A stretch of 64,000 nucleotides of DNA from an uncultured Faecalibacterium sp. (GCA_934512105.1 CAKSWQ010000002.1:1-64000), one strand, 5' to 3'. Counted from the stretch's first letter, positions 26,019-35,178 are shown. Numbers and translations: made by a program. The notes: generated by a model from the sequence alone, not told the origin.

Positions 26019-27830
26019 TTAATCCACCACGTCCTCGAACTGGCTGTTGTACAGGTCGGCGTAGAAGCCACCGGCCTCGATCAGCTGGTCGTGGGTGCCC
26101 TGCTCCACAATATCGCCGTCCCGCATTACAAGGATGAGGTCGGCGTCCCGGATGGTGGAAAGGCGGTGGGCAATCACAAAGCTGGTGCGGCCCTCCATCA
26201 GGCGGTCCATGGCGGTCTGGATGCGCTGCTCGGTGCGGGTATCCACACTGCTGGTGGCCTCATCCAAAATCAGGATGCGGTTGTCTGCCAGAATGGTGCG
26301 GGCGATGGTAAGCAGCTGCTTCTGTCCCTGACTGACGTTGGAGGCGTCCTCGTTCAGTTCCATCTGGTAGCCGCCGGGCAGGGTGCGGATAAAGTGGTCG
26401 GCGTTGGCGGCCTTTGCGGCGGCAATCACCTCTTCATCGGTGGCGTCCAGCCGGCCGTAGCGGATGTTCTCCATGATGGTGCCCTTGAACAGCCAAGTGT
26501 CCTGCAGCACCATGCCAAAGCCCTCGCGCAGAGCACTGCGGTCAAAGTCCCGCACATTGTGGCCGTTCAGGGTGATGGAACCGGCGTCCACATCGTAAAA
26601 GCGCATCAGCAGCTTGACCATGGTGGTCTTGCCCGCGCCGGTGGGGCCTACGATGGCTACCTTCTGGCCGGGCTGCACCGTGCAGCTGAAGTCGTGGATG
26701 ATGGTCTTGTCCGGAGTGTAGCCGAAACGCACATGGTCAAAGGTGACCTGTCCGTCAATGTCGGCGGGGTCGGCACGGCGGGCAGGGTCTGCCAGCTGCT
26801 CTTCCTCCGGCTCGTTCAAAAACTCGAACACCCGCTCGGCAGCAGCGGCCATGCTCTGCAGCATATTGGACACCTGCGAAAGCTGCTGGATGGGCTGGGT
26901 AAAGTTTTTGACGTACTGGATAAAGGCCTGAATATCACCAATGGTGATAACGCCGTTTGCGGCAAAAATGCTGCCCACGATGGCCACTGCCACATAGCCC
27001 AGATTGCCCACAAAGTTCATGATGGGCATCATCAGGCCGGAGAGAAACTGGCTCTTCCATGCGGATTCGTACAGTTTATCGTTGGCGGCGTTGAAGTCTG
27101 CCAGCACCACGGCTTCGCGGTTGAAGGCCTTGACCACGTTGTGACCGGCGTAGACCTCCTCCACCTGACCGTTGACCACGCCCAGCGTAGCCTGCTGTGC
27201 TTTGAAGTACTTCTGGCTGAATTTGACCACCACCAGCACCAGCGCCAGTGATACCGGTAAAATCAGCAGGGCGATCAGGGTCATGCGGGGGCTGATGGAA
27301 AGCATCATCACCAGCACACCGATCATGGTGGTCACGCTGGTGATCAGCTGGGTGATGCTCTGGTTCAGGCTCTGGCCCAGCGTGTCCACATCGTTGGTGA
27401 TGCGGGAGAGCACCTCGCCCACGGTGCGCTTTTCAAAGTACGCCAGCGGCAGGCGGTTGATCTTTTCACTGATCTGGCGGCGGAAGTCGTAGCAGACCTT
27501 CTGGGAAAGGCCGGTCATCAGCCAGCCCTGAATAAAGCTGAAGGCGCTGCTCAGCAGGTACATCCCCAGCAAAAACAGCAGAATGCGGCCGATATACACA
27601 AAATCGATGCTGCCGGTGCCGCGCAGCCGGGCGATCCAGCCGGTGGCAAGGGCGGTGGTGGCTTTTGCCAGCACCTTGGGGCCTGCAATGTTGAAAATGG
27701 TGGACAGAACAGCAAACAGCATGGCTGCCGCAAGGGGCAGCTTGTAGTGGCTCATGGTGCGGATGAGCTGACGCAGCGTGCCTTTAAAGTCCTTGGCGCG
27801 CTCGGTGGTGGGACGTCCGGGTCTGGGCAT
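26019..27830 (-). CDS. ABC exporter half-transporter, consensus-site subunit
   Basis: This 603-residue type I exporter half has six membrane helices and a C-terminal nucleotide-binding domain. Walker A is G-P-T-G-A-G-K-T-T. The signature is V-S-Q-G-Q-K-Q (Gln for Gly). Walker B is I-L-I-L-D-E-A-T-S-S-V-D, with the catalytic Glu present. GGAGG lies 9 bases before the ATG at 27830, in the end of the upstream gene; a GTG at 27839 sits directly against that site and is less likely. With the upstream gene it forms a heterodimeric exporter of the LmrCD/BmrCD/EfrAB kind, probably for drugs or lipophilic compounds. Confidence 0.9.
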   Translation of the reverse strand: MPRPGRPTTERAKDFKGTLRQLIRTMSHYKLPLAAAMLFAVLSTIFNIAGPKVLAKATTALATGWIARLRGTGSIDFVYIGRILLFLLGMYLLSSAFSFIQGWLMTGLSQKVCYDFRRQISEKINRLPLAYFEKRTVGEVLSRITNDVDTLGQSLNQSITQLITSVTTMIGVLVMMLSISPRMTLIALLILPVSLALVLVVVKFSQKYFKAQQATLGVVNGQVEEVYAGHNVVKAFNREAVVLADFNAANDKLYESAWKSQFLSGLMMPIMNFVGNLGYVAVAIVGSIFAANGVITIGDIQAFIQYVKNFTQPIQQLSQVSNMLQSMAAAAERVFEFLNEPEEEQLADPARRADPADIDGQVTFDHVRFGYTPDKTIIHDFSCTVQPGQKVAIVGPTGAGKTTMVKLLMRFYDVDAGSITLNGHNVRDFDRSALREGFGMVLQDTWLFKGTIMENIRYGRLDATDEEVIAAAKAANADHFIRTLPGGYQMELNEDASNVSQGQKQLLTIARTILADNRILILDEATSSVDTRTEQRIQTAMDRLMEGRTSFVIAHRLSTIRDADLILVMRDGDIVEQGTHDQLIEAGGFYADLYNSQFEDVVD

Positions 27831-27831
27831 A

Positions 27832-30129
27832 TCACTCACCCTCCTTTTCTGTATTCAGGGTATCCAGCGCCAGCTCCTTCTGGCTCAGCTGGCTGCGGGC
27901 AATCTCCTGATATTCCGGGCAGCTGACCATCAGCTGGGCGTGGGTGCCCTTGCCCACCAGCCTGCCCTCGTCCAGTACAAGGATCTGATTTGCGTGCAGC
28001 ACGGTGGAGATGCGCTGTGCCACAAGGATCACGGTGGCGTTGTCGGTCTGTGCCTTCAGGGCGCGGCGCAGGGTTACATCGGTCTTGTAATCCAGTGCCG
28101 AGAAGCTGTCGTCAAACAGATAGACCTTGGGATTCTTGGCAATTGCCCGGGCAATGGAAAGCCGCTGCTTCTGGCCGCCGGATACATTGGAGCCGCCCTG
28201 TGCAATGGGGCTCTGGTAGCCTTCGGGCTTTGCTTCGATAAAATCGGTGGCCTGCGCAATGGCGGCGGCCTTGTGCACCTGTGCATCGGTAATATCCTCG
28301 CCGCCGAATTTCAGGTTGCTGTCAATGGTACCGCTGAACAGCACACCCTTCTGGGGCACATAGCCCAGCAGGTCGTGCAGCTGTGCCTGCGGCATTTCGC
28401 GCACGTCAATGCCGTCCACGGTCACCTTGCCGCCGGTCACATCGTAAAAGCGGGGGATGAGGTTGAGCAGGGTGGACTTGCCGCAGCCGGTGGAGCCGAT
28501 GATGGCGGTGGTCTCGCCGGGCTTTGCGGTAAAGCTGATGTGTTCCAGTGCGTCGCTGTCCGCACCGGGGTAGCGGAAGCTCACATCCTCGAACTGCACC
28601 ACGCCCTGCCAGTCGGTGTGCGCCTGTGCAGCCTTTGCGGTCGTCTCGTCCGGGTCGTGGATGGTGGCTTTAGTGCAGATGACCTCGTCGATACGATCCG
28701 CAGCCACACCGGCGCGGGGCAGCATAACGGCCACCATGGCCAGCATCAGGAAGGACATGACGATCTGCATAGTGTAGGTGATAAAGGCGATCATCTCGCC
28801 CACCTGCATGGTACCGGCATCCATAGCCTTGCCGCCGAACCAGACGATGAGCAGGCTGGTGCCGTTCATAATCAGGGTCATAAAGGGCATCATGGCCACC
28901 ATGGCGCGGTTGGTGAACAGCTGGGTGCCCATTAGCTCCCGGTTGGCCTTGTCAAAGCGCTGTTCCTCAAACTTTTCGCGGCTGAAAGCGCGCACCGGCA
29001 TGATGCCGGTCAAAATTTCGCGGCTGACCAGATTCAGCCGGTCCACCAGCTGCTGCATCACCTTGAATTTGGGCATGGCAACGTTCATCAGGAAGAGCAT
29101 CAGCAACAAAAGCAGTGCCACGTCCAGCACCACGATCCAGGAAAGGCCGCTGCTGCTGCCCACAACGTGCAGCACGCCGCCAATGCCCAGAATGGGCGCG
29201 TAGGCCACCATGCGCAGCAGGATGACGCAGACGAACTGCACCTGCTGGATATCGTTGGTGGTGCGGGTGATGAGGGAAGCGGTGGAAAAATTCTCGATCT
29301 CCGCGTTGGAGAAGCCGATAACGCTGGAGAAGGTCTCCCGGCGCAGGTCGCGGCCGATGGCGGCAGATACCCGGGAGGCAAGGAAGCCCACGGCCACAGC
29401 CACGGCCACCATCAGCAGGGTGAGTGCCAGCATCTGGCCGCCCACCCGGAAGAGGTAACCCATCTGCACATCCCGCGCAACGCCCTGTGCTTCGTATTCC
29501 AGCTGCACCAGCAGCAAAGACTGGCTTTTCAGGTTTTCCAGCAGGGTGCTGTCCAGCTGGCTCATGGCACCGTCCAGCTGCTTTTGCAGCATACTGCGGT
29601 CAAAACCGGGCATCTGGCTCATGGCGGCAAACTGGCTGCAAACGGTGTCCAGATCTGCTGCCGTGGGGGTGACGGTCTCAGTGTCCGCGTCTGCAGCGGC
29701 AGAGGGCATCTCGGCAAGGCCGGTCATGCCCATCATGTCTTGCCCGGCGGGGGTGTTGGCGGCCTGTGCGGCAGCCATATACAGCACGATGTCCGGGGTG
29801 GTCACGGCGTCTTCCAGCGCGGTGCGCTCGTCCTCGGTCAGGTCGGAGCGCAGCTGCAATACGCCATCGTCCTGCAAATAGTACTGGTAGGCGTTTTGCA
29901 GCTTCTGTGCATCCTCCTCGCTCATCAGCAGGCTCAGTGCGTCCAGCGTACTCTGGCGCACCGTCTGGGGCAGGGGGCTTTCAATGCCGCCCTGCTGGAT
30001 GCCGGTGTCCACGATCTTGCTGGTGTAGTCCGGCAGTGCAAGGTCGCAGTACGCCTGCACGAACAGCAGTGCGAACACCACAAGGCAGACCGCCCAGTGC
30101 CGGGCCAGCTGCTTAAAGATCTTTATCAT
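27832..30129 (-). CDS. ABC exporter half-transporter, degenerate-site subunit with a large external insertion
   Basis: This 765-residue partner is about 160-180 residues longer than usual. The extra length lies between helix 1 (about 10-30) and helix 2 (about 240-262): a hydrophilic, Gln/Asp/Met-rich segment predicted outside the cell. The nucleotide-binding domain has Walker A G-S-T-G-C-G-K-S-T and signature V-S-G-G-Q-K-Q-R. Walker B is Y-L-F-D-D-S-F-S-A-L-D, with Asp in place of the catalytic Glu. That substitution is the classical degenerate site of heterodimeric exporters. AAGGGAG precedes the ATG at 30129, which lies inside the end of the MarR gene (17-base overlap). Confidence 0.9.
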   Translation of the reverse strand: MIKIFKQLARHWAVCLVVFALLFVQAYCDLALPDYTSKIVDTGIQQGGIESPLPQTVRQSTLDALSLLMSEEDAQKLQNAYQYYLQDDGVLQLRSDLTEDERTALEDAVTTPDIVLYMAAAQAANTPAGQDMMGMTGLAEMPSAAADADTETVTPTAADLDTVCSQFAAMSQMPGFDRSMLQKQLDGAMSQLDSTLLENLKSQSLLLVQLEYEAQGVARDVQMGYLFRVGGQMLALTLLMVAVAVAVGFLASRVSAAIGRDLRRETFSSVIGFSNAEIENFSTASLITRTTNDIQQVQFVCVILLRMVAYAPILGIGGVLHVVGSSSGLSWIVVLDVALLLLLMLFLMNVAMPKFKVMQQLVDRLNLVSREILTGIMPVRAFSREKFEEQRFDKANRELMGTQLFTNRAMVAMMPFMTLIMNGTSLLIVWFGGKAMDAGTMQVGEMIAFITYTMQIVMSFLMLAMVAVMLPRAGVAADRIDEVICTKATIHDPDETTAKAAQAHTDWQGVVQFEDVSFRYPGADSDALEHISFTAKPGETTAIIGSTGCGKSTLLNLIPRFYDVTGGKVTVDGIDVREMPQAQLHDLLGYVPQKGVLFSGTIDSNLKFGGEDITDAQVHKAAAIAQATDFIEAKPEGYQSPIAQGGSNVSGGQKQRLSIARAIAKNPKVYLFDDSFSALDYKTDVTLRRALKAQTDNATVILVAQRISTVLHANQILVLDEGRLVGKGTHAQLMVSCPEYQEIARSQLSQKELALDTLNTEKEGE

Positions 30130-30622
30130 GGTTCGTTTCTCCCTTCGAGTCAATGTTGCGCGCGGCATTTTCCGCAAGAATGGCGTCCATCAGCACGCCG
30201 CGCAGCGCGTTCATCTGGGCCACCTGCTCCGGCTCTAACCGTGCCAGCACGCTGGCAAAGTAATCGCGCAGAGCCTGCTCACACTGATGGCACAGCTCGT
30301 ACCCCTTAGGGGTGATGCGCACCAGCGTTTTGCGGCGGTCGGCGGGGTCCGGCTCCCGCACCACGGTGCCGTCCTGTTCCATCAGCCGCAGCCCGCGCGA
30401 GACCGCCGACAGCGGCTGACGGATCTCCCGGGCAAGGTCGGAGACATAGATGGCGCCGTCCTTTCCGTGGCAGTTGATGGAATGCAGCAGGCCTTCCAGC
30501 AGATTAAAGTGACATTTGGGGCAATCGGCCAGCGCCGCCCGCATCCCGGCCTTGGATGCCTTGCTCAGCTGCCCGATATAGTGGCACATCCCCTGAAAGC
30601 TGGGAGTGCTTGGCTCAGACAC
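30113..30622 (-). CDS. MarR-family repressor of the ABC exporter operon
   Basis: This 169-residue regulator has a winged helix. The wing region D-P-A-D-R-R-K-T-L-V-R-I-T is the MarR hallmark, and the recognition helix contains P-L-S-A-V-S-R-G-L. The N-terminal part is Cys/His-containing (C-P-K-C-H near 33-37, also C and H near 50), which might allow metal or redox sensing. It starts with GTG at 30622 behind GAGGAGGGA. It is the first gene of the exporter operon, and a 24-bp palindrome lies at its transcription start, so it is very likely autoregulatory. Confidence 0.9.
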   Translation of the reverse strand: MSEPSTPSFQGMCHYIGQLSKASKAGMRAALADCPKCHFNLLEGLLHSINCHGKDGAIYVSDLAREIRQPLSAVSRGLRLMEQDGTVVREPDPADRRKTLVRITPKGYELCHQCEQALRDYFASVLARLEPEQVAQMNALRGVLMDAILAENAARNIDSKGETNHDKDL

Positions 30623-30649
30623 AACAGTCCCTCCTCGTTTGCATTTTTA

Positions 30650-30713
30650 AATACTTAACAACTGTTAAGTATTAATGCCTGATAAGAATATTCCTTTTGC
30701 AGCCGGATTGCAA
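30650..30713 (-). promoter_or_regulatory. promoter and MarR-type operator of the exporter operon
   Basis: On the minus strand, TTGCAA (30713-30708), a 17-bp spacer and TATTCT (30690-30685). Just downstream, 30650-30673 is a perfect palindrome with 11-bp arms (AATACTTAACA and TGTTAAGTATT) around a 2-bp centre, a typical MarR site at the transcription start. Confidence 0.75.
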
Positions 30714-30824
30714 GGGGGTAGGGAAATATTAAACAAAAATTCACAAAAAATTGTGGGCTTTGTCAGGGTGGAAACCGGCTCTCGCTGCATAGAAATAAAG
30801 GACAGGCAGAAACGGAGGGTGCGG

Positions 30825-31823
30825 ATGGAGCAGGGAACACAAGTGCTGTTGCAGGTATTCGGCGGATTGGCGCTGTTTTTGTACGGGACGGACAGCCTGT
30901 GCCGGGCGGTGCAGCAGGGGGCGGGCAGGCGGCTGCGCAGCCTGCTGGCGCGGTGCACCGCAAACCCGGCGGCAGGGTTGCTGACCGGTGCGGCGGTAAC
31001 GGCGGTGCTGCAAAGCAGTTCGGCGGTCACGGTCATGGTCATTGCCTTTCTGGCAGCGGGGCTGTTGCAGCTGCGGCAGGCGGTGCCGGTGGTGTTCGGG
31101 GCGAATATCGGCACCACGGTCACGGCGCAGCTGCTGGCCTTCCGGGTGGAAAGCTGGCGGTATCTGCTGCTGTTTGGCGGGGTGCTGTTCTGTCTGGCCT
31201 GCAAGGGCTGGCGGGGTCGCTGCGTGGGCGAGGCAGTGTTCGGCTTCGGGCTGCTGTTTGAGGGCGTTACAGTGATGCGCAGTGCTATGGAGCCGCTGCT
31301 GCAAAGCCCGCTGCTCCGGCAGGAGTTTGCCCGGGTACAGCAAAGCCCCCTGCACGGGCTGCTGGCGGGCGTCTGTATGACCTTAACAGTGCAGAGCAGC
31401 TCTGCCACGGTGGCACTGCTGCAAAGCATGGCGGCACAGCCCGGGGCAGATGGCGTACACAGCCTGCTGGGGCTGACGGCTGCCATTCCCATTCTGCTGG
31501 GGGACAACATCGGCACCACCATCACGGCGGTGCTTGCCGCCATTGGGCAGGGAAGAGACGCCAAGCGGGTGGCAGCAGCCCACGCCATTTTTAATCTGAG
31601 CGGTGCGGCGGTGTGCTGTGCACTCTTGCAGCCCTTTGCGGCGCTGGTGCGGCTGTGCTCGCCCGCAGGGGCGGAGTGTGCCGTGATCGCCCGGCAGATC
31701 GCCAACGCGCATACCTTGTTCAACGTACTGTGCGCGCTGGTGTGGCTTCCCCTGACCGGGCAGATGGTGCGGCTGGTCTGCGCCCTGCTGCCCGATAAAA
31801 AACGACCGAAAGAACGGTTGTAA
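30825..31823 (+). CDS. short Na/Pi-cotransporter-family membrane protein
   Basis: This 332-residue NptA/PNaS family protein has two inverted repeats. Each carries the Q-S-S-S-A signature (near residues 61 and 190) and each is followed by a G-A/D-N-I-G-T-T motif. It lacks the C-terminal PhoU domain found in the related protein at 33400-35178. It may carry Na-coupled phosphate or a related anion. The frame is open 50 codons upstream, but GGAGGG about 6 bases before 30825 fixes the start. The downstream sortase promoter overlaps its last codons. Confidence 0.85.
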   Translation: MEQGTQVLLQVFGGLALFLYGTDSLCRAVQQGAGRRLRSLLARCTANPAAGLLTGAAVTAVLQSSSAVTVMVIAFLAAGLLQLRQAVPVVFGANIGTTVTAQLLAFRVESWRYLLLFGGVLFCLACKGWRGRCVGEAVFGFGLLFEGVTVMRSAMEPLLQSPLLRQEFARVQQSPLHGLLAGVCMTLTVQSSSATVALLQSMAAQPGADGVHSLLGLTAAIPILLGDNIGTTITAVLAAIGQGRDAKRVAAAHAIFNLSGAAVCCALLQPFAALVRLCSPAGAECAVIARQIANAHTLFNVLCALVWLPLTGQMVRLVCALLPDKKRPKERL

Positions 31824-31846
31824 ACCGGAGCGGGGAATGGTATACT
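31818..31846 (+). promoter_or_regulatory. sortase gene promoter
   Basis: TTGTAA (31818-31823), a 17-bp spacer and TATACT (31841-31846). The -35 box includes the stop codon of the preceding gene. Confidence 0.65.
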
Positions 31847-31886
31847 GAAGCAGAGGATACTATTATATAATAAGGGATGGAATGCA

Positions 31887-32543
31887 ATGAAACGGAAAAT
31901 CGGCAGGTTGTGCATGGTGCTGGGGGCGGCGCTGATCTTATGTGCCGCTGGATTGCTGGGCTATAACCGGTGGGATGCCGCCCGGGCAGAAAAGGCTTCG
32001 CAGGAAGTATTGGGCGAGCTGGAGCAGACCATGCAAAAGACCATCACGGAGCACCGGCAGGAAAATGAGACCGCAGCACCGCAGCCGGTGCTGGACCCGA
32101 CGCAGGAGATGACTACCGTGGAGGTGGAGGGGCGGGACTACATCGGGGTGCTTTCCATCCCGGCGGTAGGACGGGAGCTGCCGGTGATGGCGCAGTGGAG
32201 CTACGCCGGGCTGAAGATTGCCCCCGGGCGGTACAGCGGCACCACCTATGGCGATGATCTTGTGATCTGCGGCCACAACTACGCAATGCACTTCAGCCCC
32301 ATCAAGTGGCTGGACATCGGCAGTGCGGTCTATTTTACGGATGCAGACGGTCTGCGCTGGAGCTACGAGGTGGACAGCGTGGAGACTTTGCGCCCCACCC
32401 AGATCGAGGAGATGACCACCGCCACCGAGACGGACAGCTGGGATCTGACCCTGTTCACCTGCACCTCCGGCGGCAACGCCCGCTATGCCGTGCGCTGTGT
32501 GCGGACGGGCTACCCGGTCCGTGTGACGGACATGGCAGAGTGA
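31887..32543 (+). CDS. sortase-family cysteine transpeptidase
   Basis: This 218-residue membrane-anchored transpeptidase would link surface proteins to the wall or to each other. A single N-terminal membrane helix (about 7-26) is followed by a coiled, charged stalk and the sortase domain (about 80-215). The catalytic triad is visible: His130 in C-G-H-N-Y, Cys192 in L-F-T-C-T, and Arg199 in N-A-R-Y. The L-F-T-C-T context suggests class A/D-like housekeeping types. No LPxTG-type substrate is encoded in the window. A long noncoding stretch and terminator follow. Confidence 0.88.
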   Translation: MKRKIGRLCMVLGAALILCAAGLLGYNRWDAARAEKASQEVLGELEQTMQKTITEHRQENETAAPQPVLDPTQEMTTVEVEGRDYIGVLSIPAVGRELPVMAQWSYAGLKIAPGRYSGTTYGDDLVICGHNYAMHFSPIKWLDIGSAVYFTDADGLRWSYEVDSVETLRPTQIEEMTTATETDSWDLTLFTCTSGGNARYAVRCVRTGYPVRVTDMAE

Positions 32544-32739
32544 TTCCAGCTCTTGTGGGACAGGACGATTTGGAATGGCTTCCGCTTCTTACGGGTTGCG
32601 GCACCCAGCATCCGCTTCGTGCCTTGGGCGGCACTCGCGTCTTGCTGGCCGCTGCCCCAACAACTCCTCCCTGTTTCCGCCGCTGGCGGCGGTCGTCGTC
32701 GTTGCTAGCCATTGTCAGAGGAAAAATTATTTTAATTTC
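32544..32739. other. noncoding stretch between sortase and its terminator
   Basis: About 200 bases, GC-rich. Short open frames occur on both strands but have no ribosome site or recognisable protein. I see no repeat or RNA motif that I can name. Confidence 0.5.
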
Positions 32740-32781
32740 GGGATAGCGGAGCGTCTGCGGACGCTCCGCTATCCCATTTTT
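32740..32781 (+). terminator. strong terminator downstream of sortase
   Basis: A perfect 16-bp stem (32740-32755 with 32760-32775) and a 4-base loop are followed by ATTTTT. Confidence 0.88.
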
Positions 32782-33020
32782 ACGGGAAGGGGTTGTGACG
32801 GAAAACGGTAGCTCCAGCGCCTGTTTCCTGCGGAAACGCGGCGCTGTGGAGAGGAACTGCCAAAGCCCCCATTACGAGAAGGATAAGGAGCATACGCTGC
32901 TTTTTGCGCAAAAAATCCGCAAAAACGTTTGAAGGTCCTTTTTATAGTATCTGAATTGTGCGATACTGTGTTCACCGGGGAAGTCCCGGGAACAAAACAG
33001 ACACACAGGAGGGAAACACC
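32782..33020 (+). other. leader or small-RNA region before the 38-residue gene, with a GC-rich hairpin
   Basis: This 240-base stretch has no longer gene. CTCCAGCGCC (32812-32821) pairs with GGCGCTG-TGGAG (32840-32851) apart from a 2-base bulge, around an inner TTCC/GGAA hairpin. It is followed by purine-rich and A/T-rich segments. It could be a structured 5' leader of the next gene; it does not fit a riboswitch class I can recall. Confidence 0.4.
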
Positions 33021-33137
33021 ATGAAGGATTTTGAGTTACGTTATGTGGGCAGTCATGTGGAGGTATACACCGGCAGTGGTGTGTTCCTGTTTTCGGCCGA
33101 CACGGTGCGGGAGGCCATGGAGGAACTGGCCGGGTAA
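33021..33137 (+). CDS. 38-residue small protein
   Basis: This tiny gene has a strong ribosome site, AGGAGGG, 7 bases before ATG. The product runs M-K-D-F-E-L-R-Y-V-G-S-H-V-E-V-Y, then T-G-S-G-V-F-L-F-S-A-D-T, then V-R-E-A-M-E-E-L-A-G. The pattern suggests a beta hairpin followed by a helix. There is no signal peptide or Cys. I believe similar short proteins occur in other Oscillospiraceae, but I know no function. It is separated from the sortase by a terminator and from the next gene by a promoter, so it is probably its own transcription unit. Confidence 0.65.
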   Translation: MKDFELRYVGSHVEVYTGSGVFLFSADTVREAMEELAG

Positions 33138-33265
33138 GCGGCGGCATACCGCATCCGGGAAGATGTAATGTAAAATGTATGTAAAATAAAAGAAAGCTTT
33201 TGGTTTTACACCCAGAAATATGTTGCGAAATGTGTGAAAAAAGTAACTTTCCTGTAAAATAAACC

Positions 33266-33295
33266 TTGTTGAGACGCCCCCTTTGATGGTATAAT
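33266..33295 (+). promoter_or_regulatory. promoter of the Na/Pi-PhoU gene
   Basis: TATAAT at 33290-33295 has two candidate -35 boxes: TTGTTG (33266-33271, 18-bp spacer) or TTGAGA (33269-33274, 15-bp spacer). About 100 bases of leader follow. Confidence 0.55.
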
Positions 33296-33399
33296 AAAAA
33301 TAAGCGGCTTCCGGAACAGAGCGGCGCTGTGCGTGCAGGGCTCCGGCGGCTGTGTGCTGTAAAGGATTAAAAGGGAAGTTTCATATTAGGAGTATCGTT

Positions 33400-35178
33400 A
33401 TGGATATCACACACATTACCTCTCTGCTGGGCGGCGTTGCGCTGTTCTTGTACGGTATGTCCATCATGGGTGCCGGACTGGAAAAACTGGCAGGCGGCAA
33501 GATGCAGGGCGTACTGCAAAAGCTTACCTCCTCTACCATCAAAGGCGTGATCTTTGGCACACTGATCACCGGCGTCATCCAGTCGTCGGCTGGTACGGTG
33601 GTTATTTGTGTCGGCCTTGTCAACTCCGGTATCATGACACTGACGCAGTCGGTAGGCGTGATCATGGGTGCAAATATTGGTACTACGGTAACAGGTCAGT
33701 TGATCCGCATGGCGGATATCTCAGGCGACAGCCTGTGGCTGACCTTGATCCAGCCCAAGACTTTTGCCCCCGTGGTGGCGTTTATTGGCTGCATTTTTTA
33801 TGTGTTCCTGCGCAATGCCAAAAAGAAGAATATCGGCCAGATCATGCTGGGCTTCGGCATTCTGTTTACCGGCATGAGCCTGATGGATACCGGCGTGGCG
33901 CCTCTGCGGGAGAGTGCAGTCTTTCAGGATCTGTTCGTCACCATGACCAACCCCATTCTGGGCGTTCTGGTGGGCGTGGTGGTCACCGTGATCATCCAGT
34001 CCTCCTCTGCCTCGGTGGGTATTCTGCAGGCACTGTCCAGCACAGGGCTTGTCACCTTCAGCTCTGCCATCCCCATCATTCTGGGTGCACATATCGGTAC
34101 GGCGTTTACCCCGCTGCTCACCATCGGCGGCTCTTCCAAGGATGGTAAGCGGGCAGCGCTCATCCACCTGTACTTCAACGTGATTGGCAGCGTTATTCTG
34201 CTGGCGCTGATCTACGCGGTGCAGTTTACCATCGGCATCCCCATGTGGGGCGATGTGATGAACAAGAGCTCCATTGCAAACATCCATACCATGTCCAGCG
34301 TGTGTGCCATGCTGCTGTTCCTGCCTTGCAGCGGGGTACTGAGCCGCTTGGCGATGCTCACGGTGCCCAGCAGCGTGGAGGAAGCACAGGAACTGAGCAT
34401 GCCGGTGCTGGACGAGCGTCTGTATAAGAGCCCGGCTGTGGCTTTGCAGCAGGCAAAGAATGCGGTGATCAAGATGTCCCGCCGTGCCGCCCGCAACGTG
34501 GGTCTGGCCGCGCCGCTGCTGCTGAAGATGGACGAGGAGACCGTGAGCGCCATCAAGGTGCGCGAGAACCTGATCGACCGGATGGAGGTGGAGATCACCA
34601 ACTACCTGATCAAGCTGACCGATCAGGAGCTGGGCGATGACGAAAGCCATGCGGTGACTGAGCTGCTGAATTTTGTCACCGAGTTCGAGCGCATTGGCGA
34701 CTATGCCGTGAACATCATGGAAAAGGCCGAGGAGCTGTACGACAAGGAGGCCAGCTTCAGCGAGAGCGCCAAAAAGGAGCTGCAGCTGCTGGATGACGCA
34801 CTGGAGCGCATTCTGGCCCTGACGGACGAGGCCTTTGAAAACGACGATACCCAGAAGGCTGCACAGGTGGAGCCGCTGGAGGAGATCATTGACGTGATGG
34901 TGGAGCGCCTGCGCGACCAGCACATCCGCCGCCTGAAGGACGGCATCTGCTCCATCGACACCGGTGTGGTTTTCCTGGATGTGCTGAACAATGCCGAGCG
35001 CATCTCCGACCACTGCTCCAACATTGCAGTGCGCATGGTGGGCATGGAGGCCGGCGACGACTACGACTCTCACACCCTGAAAAACATCATGCACCACAGC
35101 CCCAGCAAGGACTATATGCTGGAATACGAGCAGTGCCGCAAGGAATACCTTGTGCCGCTGGAAGAAATGGAAGCGTAA
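33400..35178 (+). CDS. Na/Pi cotransporter family protein with C-terminal PhoU domain
   Basis: This 592-residue protein has an N-terminal NptA-type transporter (about 1-310) with two Q-S-S-A/S signatures (Q-S-S-A-G and Q-S-S-S-A-S) and N-I-G-T-T. A cytoplasmic PhoU-like helical bundle (about 345-560) follows, containing E-F-E-R-I-G-D-Y-A-V-N-I and E-R-I-S-D-H-C-S-N-I-A, the metal-binding PhoU signatures. It probably imports phosphate with Na and senses or tunes this through PhoU. AGGAG about 8 bases before 33400 sets the start; an open frame extends 16 codons upstream. A long terminator follows. Confidence 0.92.
   Translation: MDITHITSLLGGVALFLYGMSIMGAGLEKLAGGKMQGVLQKLTSSTIKGVIFGTLITGVIQSSAGTVVICVGLVNSGIMTLTQSVGVIMGANIGTTVTGQLIRMADISGDSLWLTLIQPKTFAPVVAFIGCIFYVFLRNAKKKNIGQIMLGFGILFTGMSLMDTGVAPLRESAVFQDLFVTMTNPILGVLVGVVVTVIIQSSSASVGILQALSSTGLVTFSSAIPIILGAHIGTAFTPLLTIGGSSKDGKRAALIHLYFNVIGSVILLALIYAVQFTIGIPMWGDVMNKSSIANIHTMSSVCAMLLFLPCSGVLSRLAMLTVPSSVEEAQELSMPVLDERLYKSPAVALQQAKNAVIKMSRRAARNVGLAAPLLLKMDEETVSAIKVRENLIDRMEVEITNYLIKLTDQELGDDESHAVTELLNFVTEFERIGDYAVNIMEKAEELYDKEASFSESAKKELQLLDDALERILALTDEAFENDDTQKAAQVEPLEEIIDVMVERLRDQHIRRLKDGICSIDTGVVFLDVLNNAERISDHCSNIAVRMVGMEAGDDYDSHTLKNIMHHSPSKDYMLEYEQCRKEYLVPLEEMEA

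Noticed and set aside
32455..32712. An 85-codon minus-strand frame at the end of the sortase gene
   Set aside because: It overlaps the sortase coding region, lacks a ribosome site and has low-complexity Arg/Ser/Pro content.
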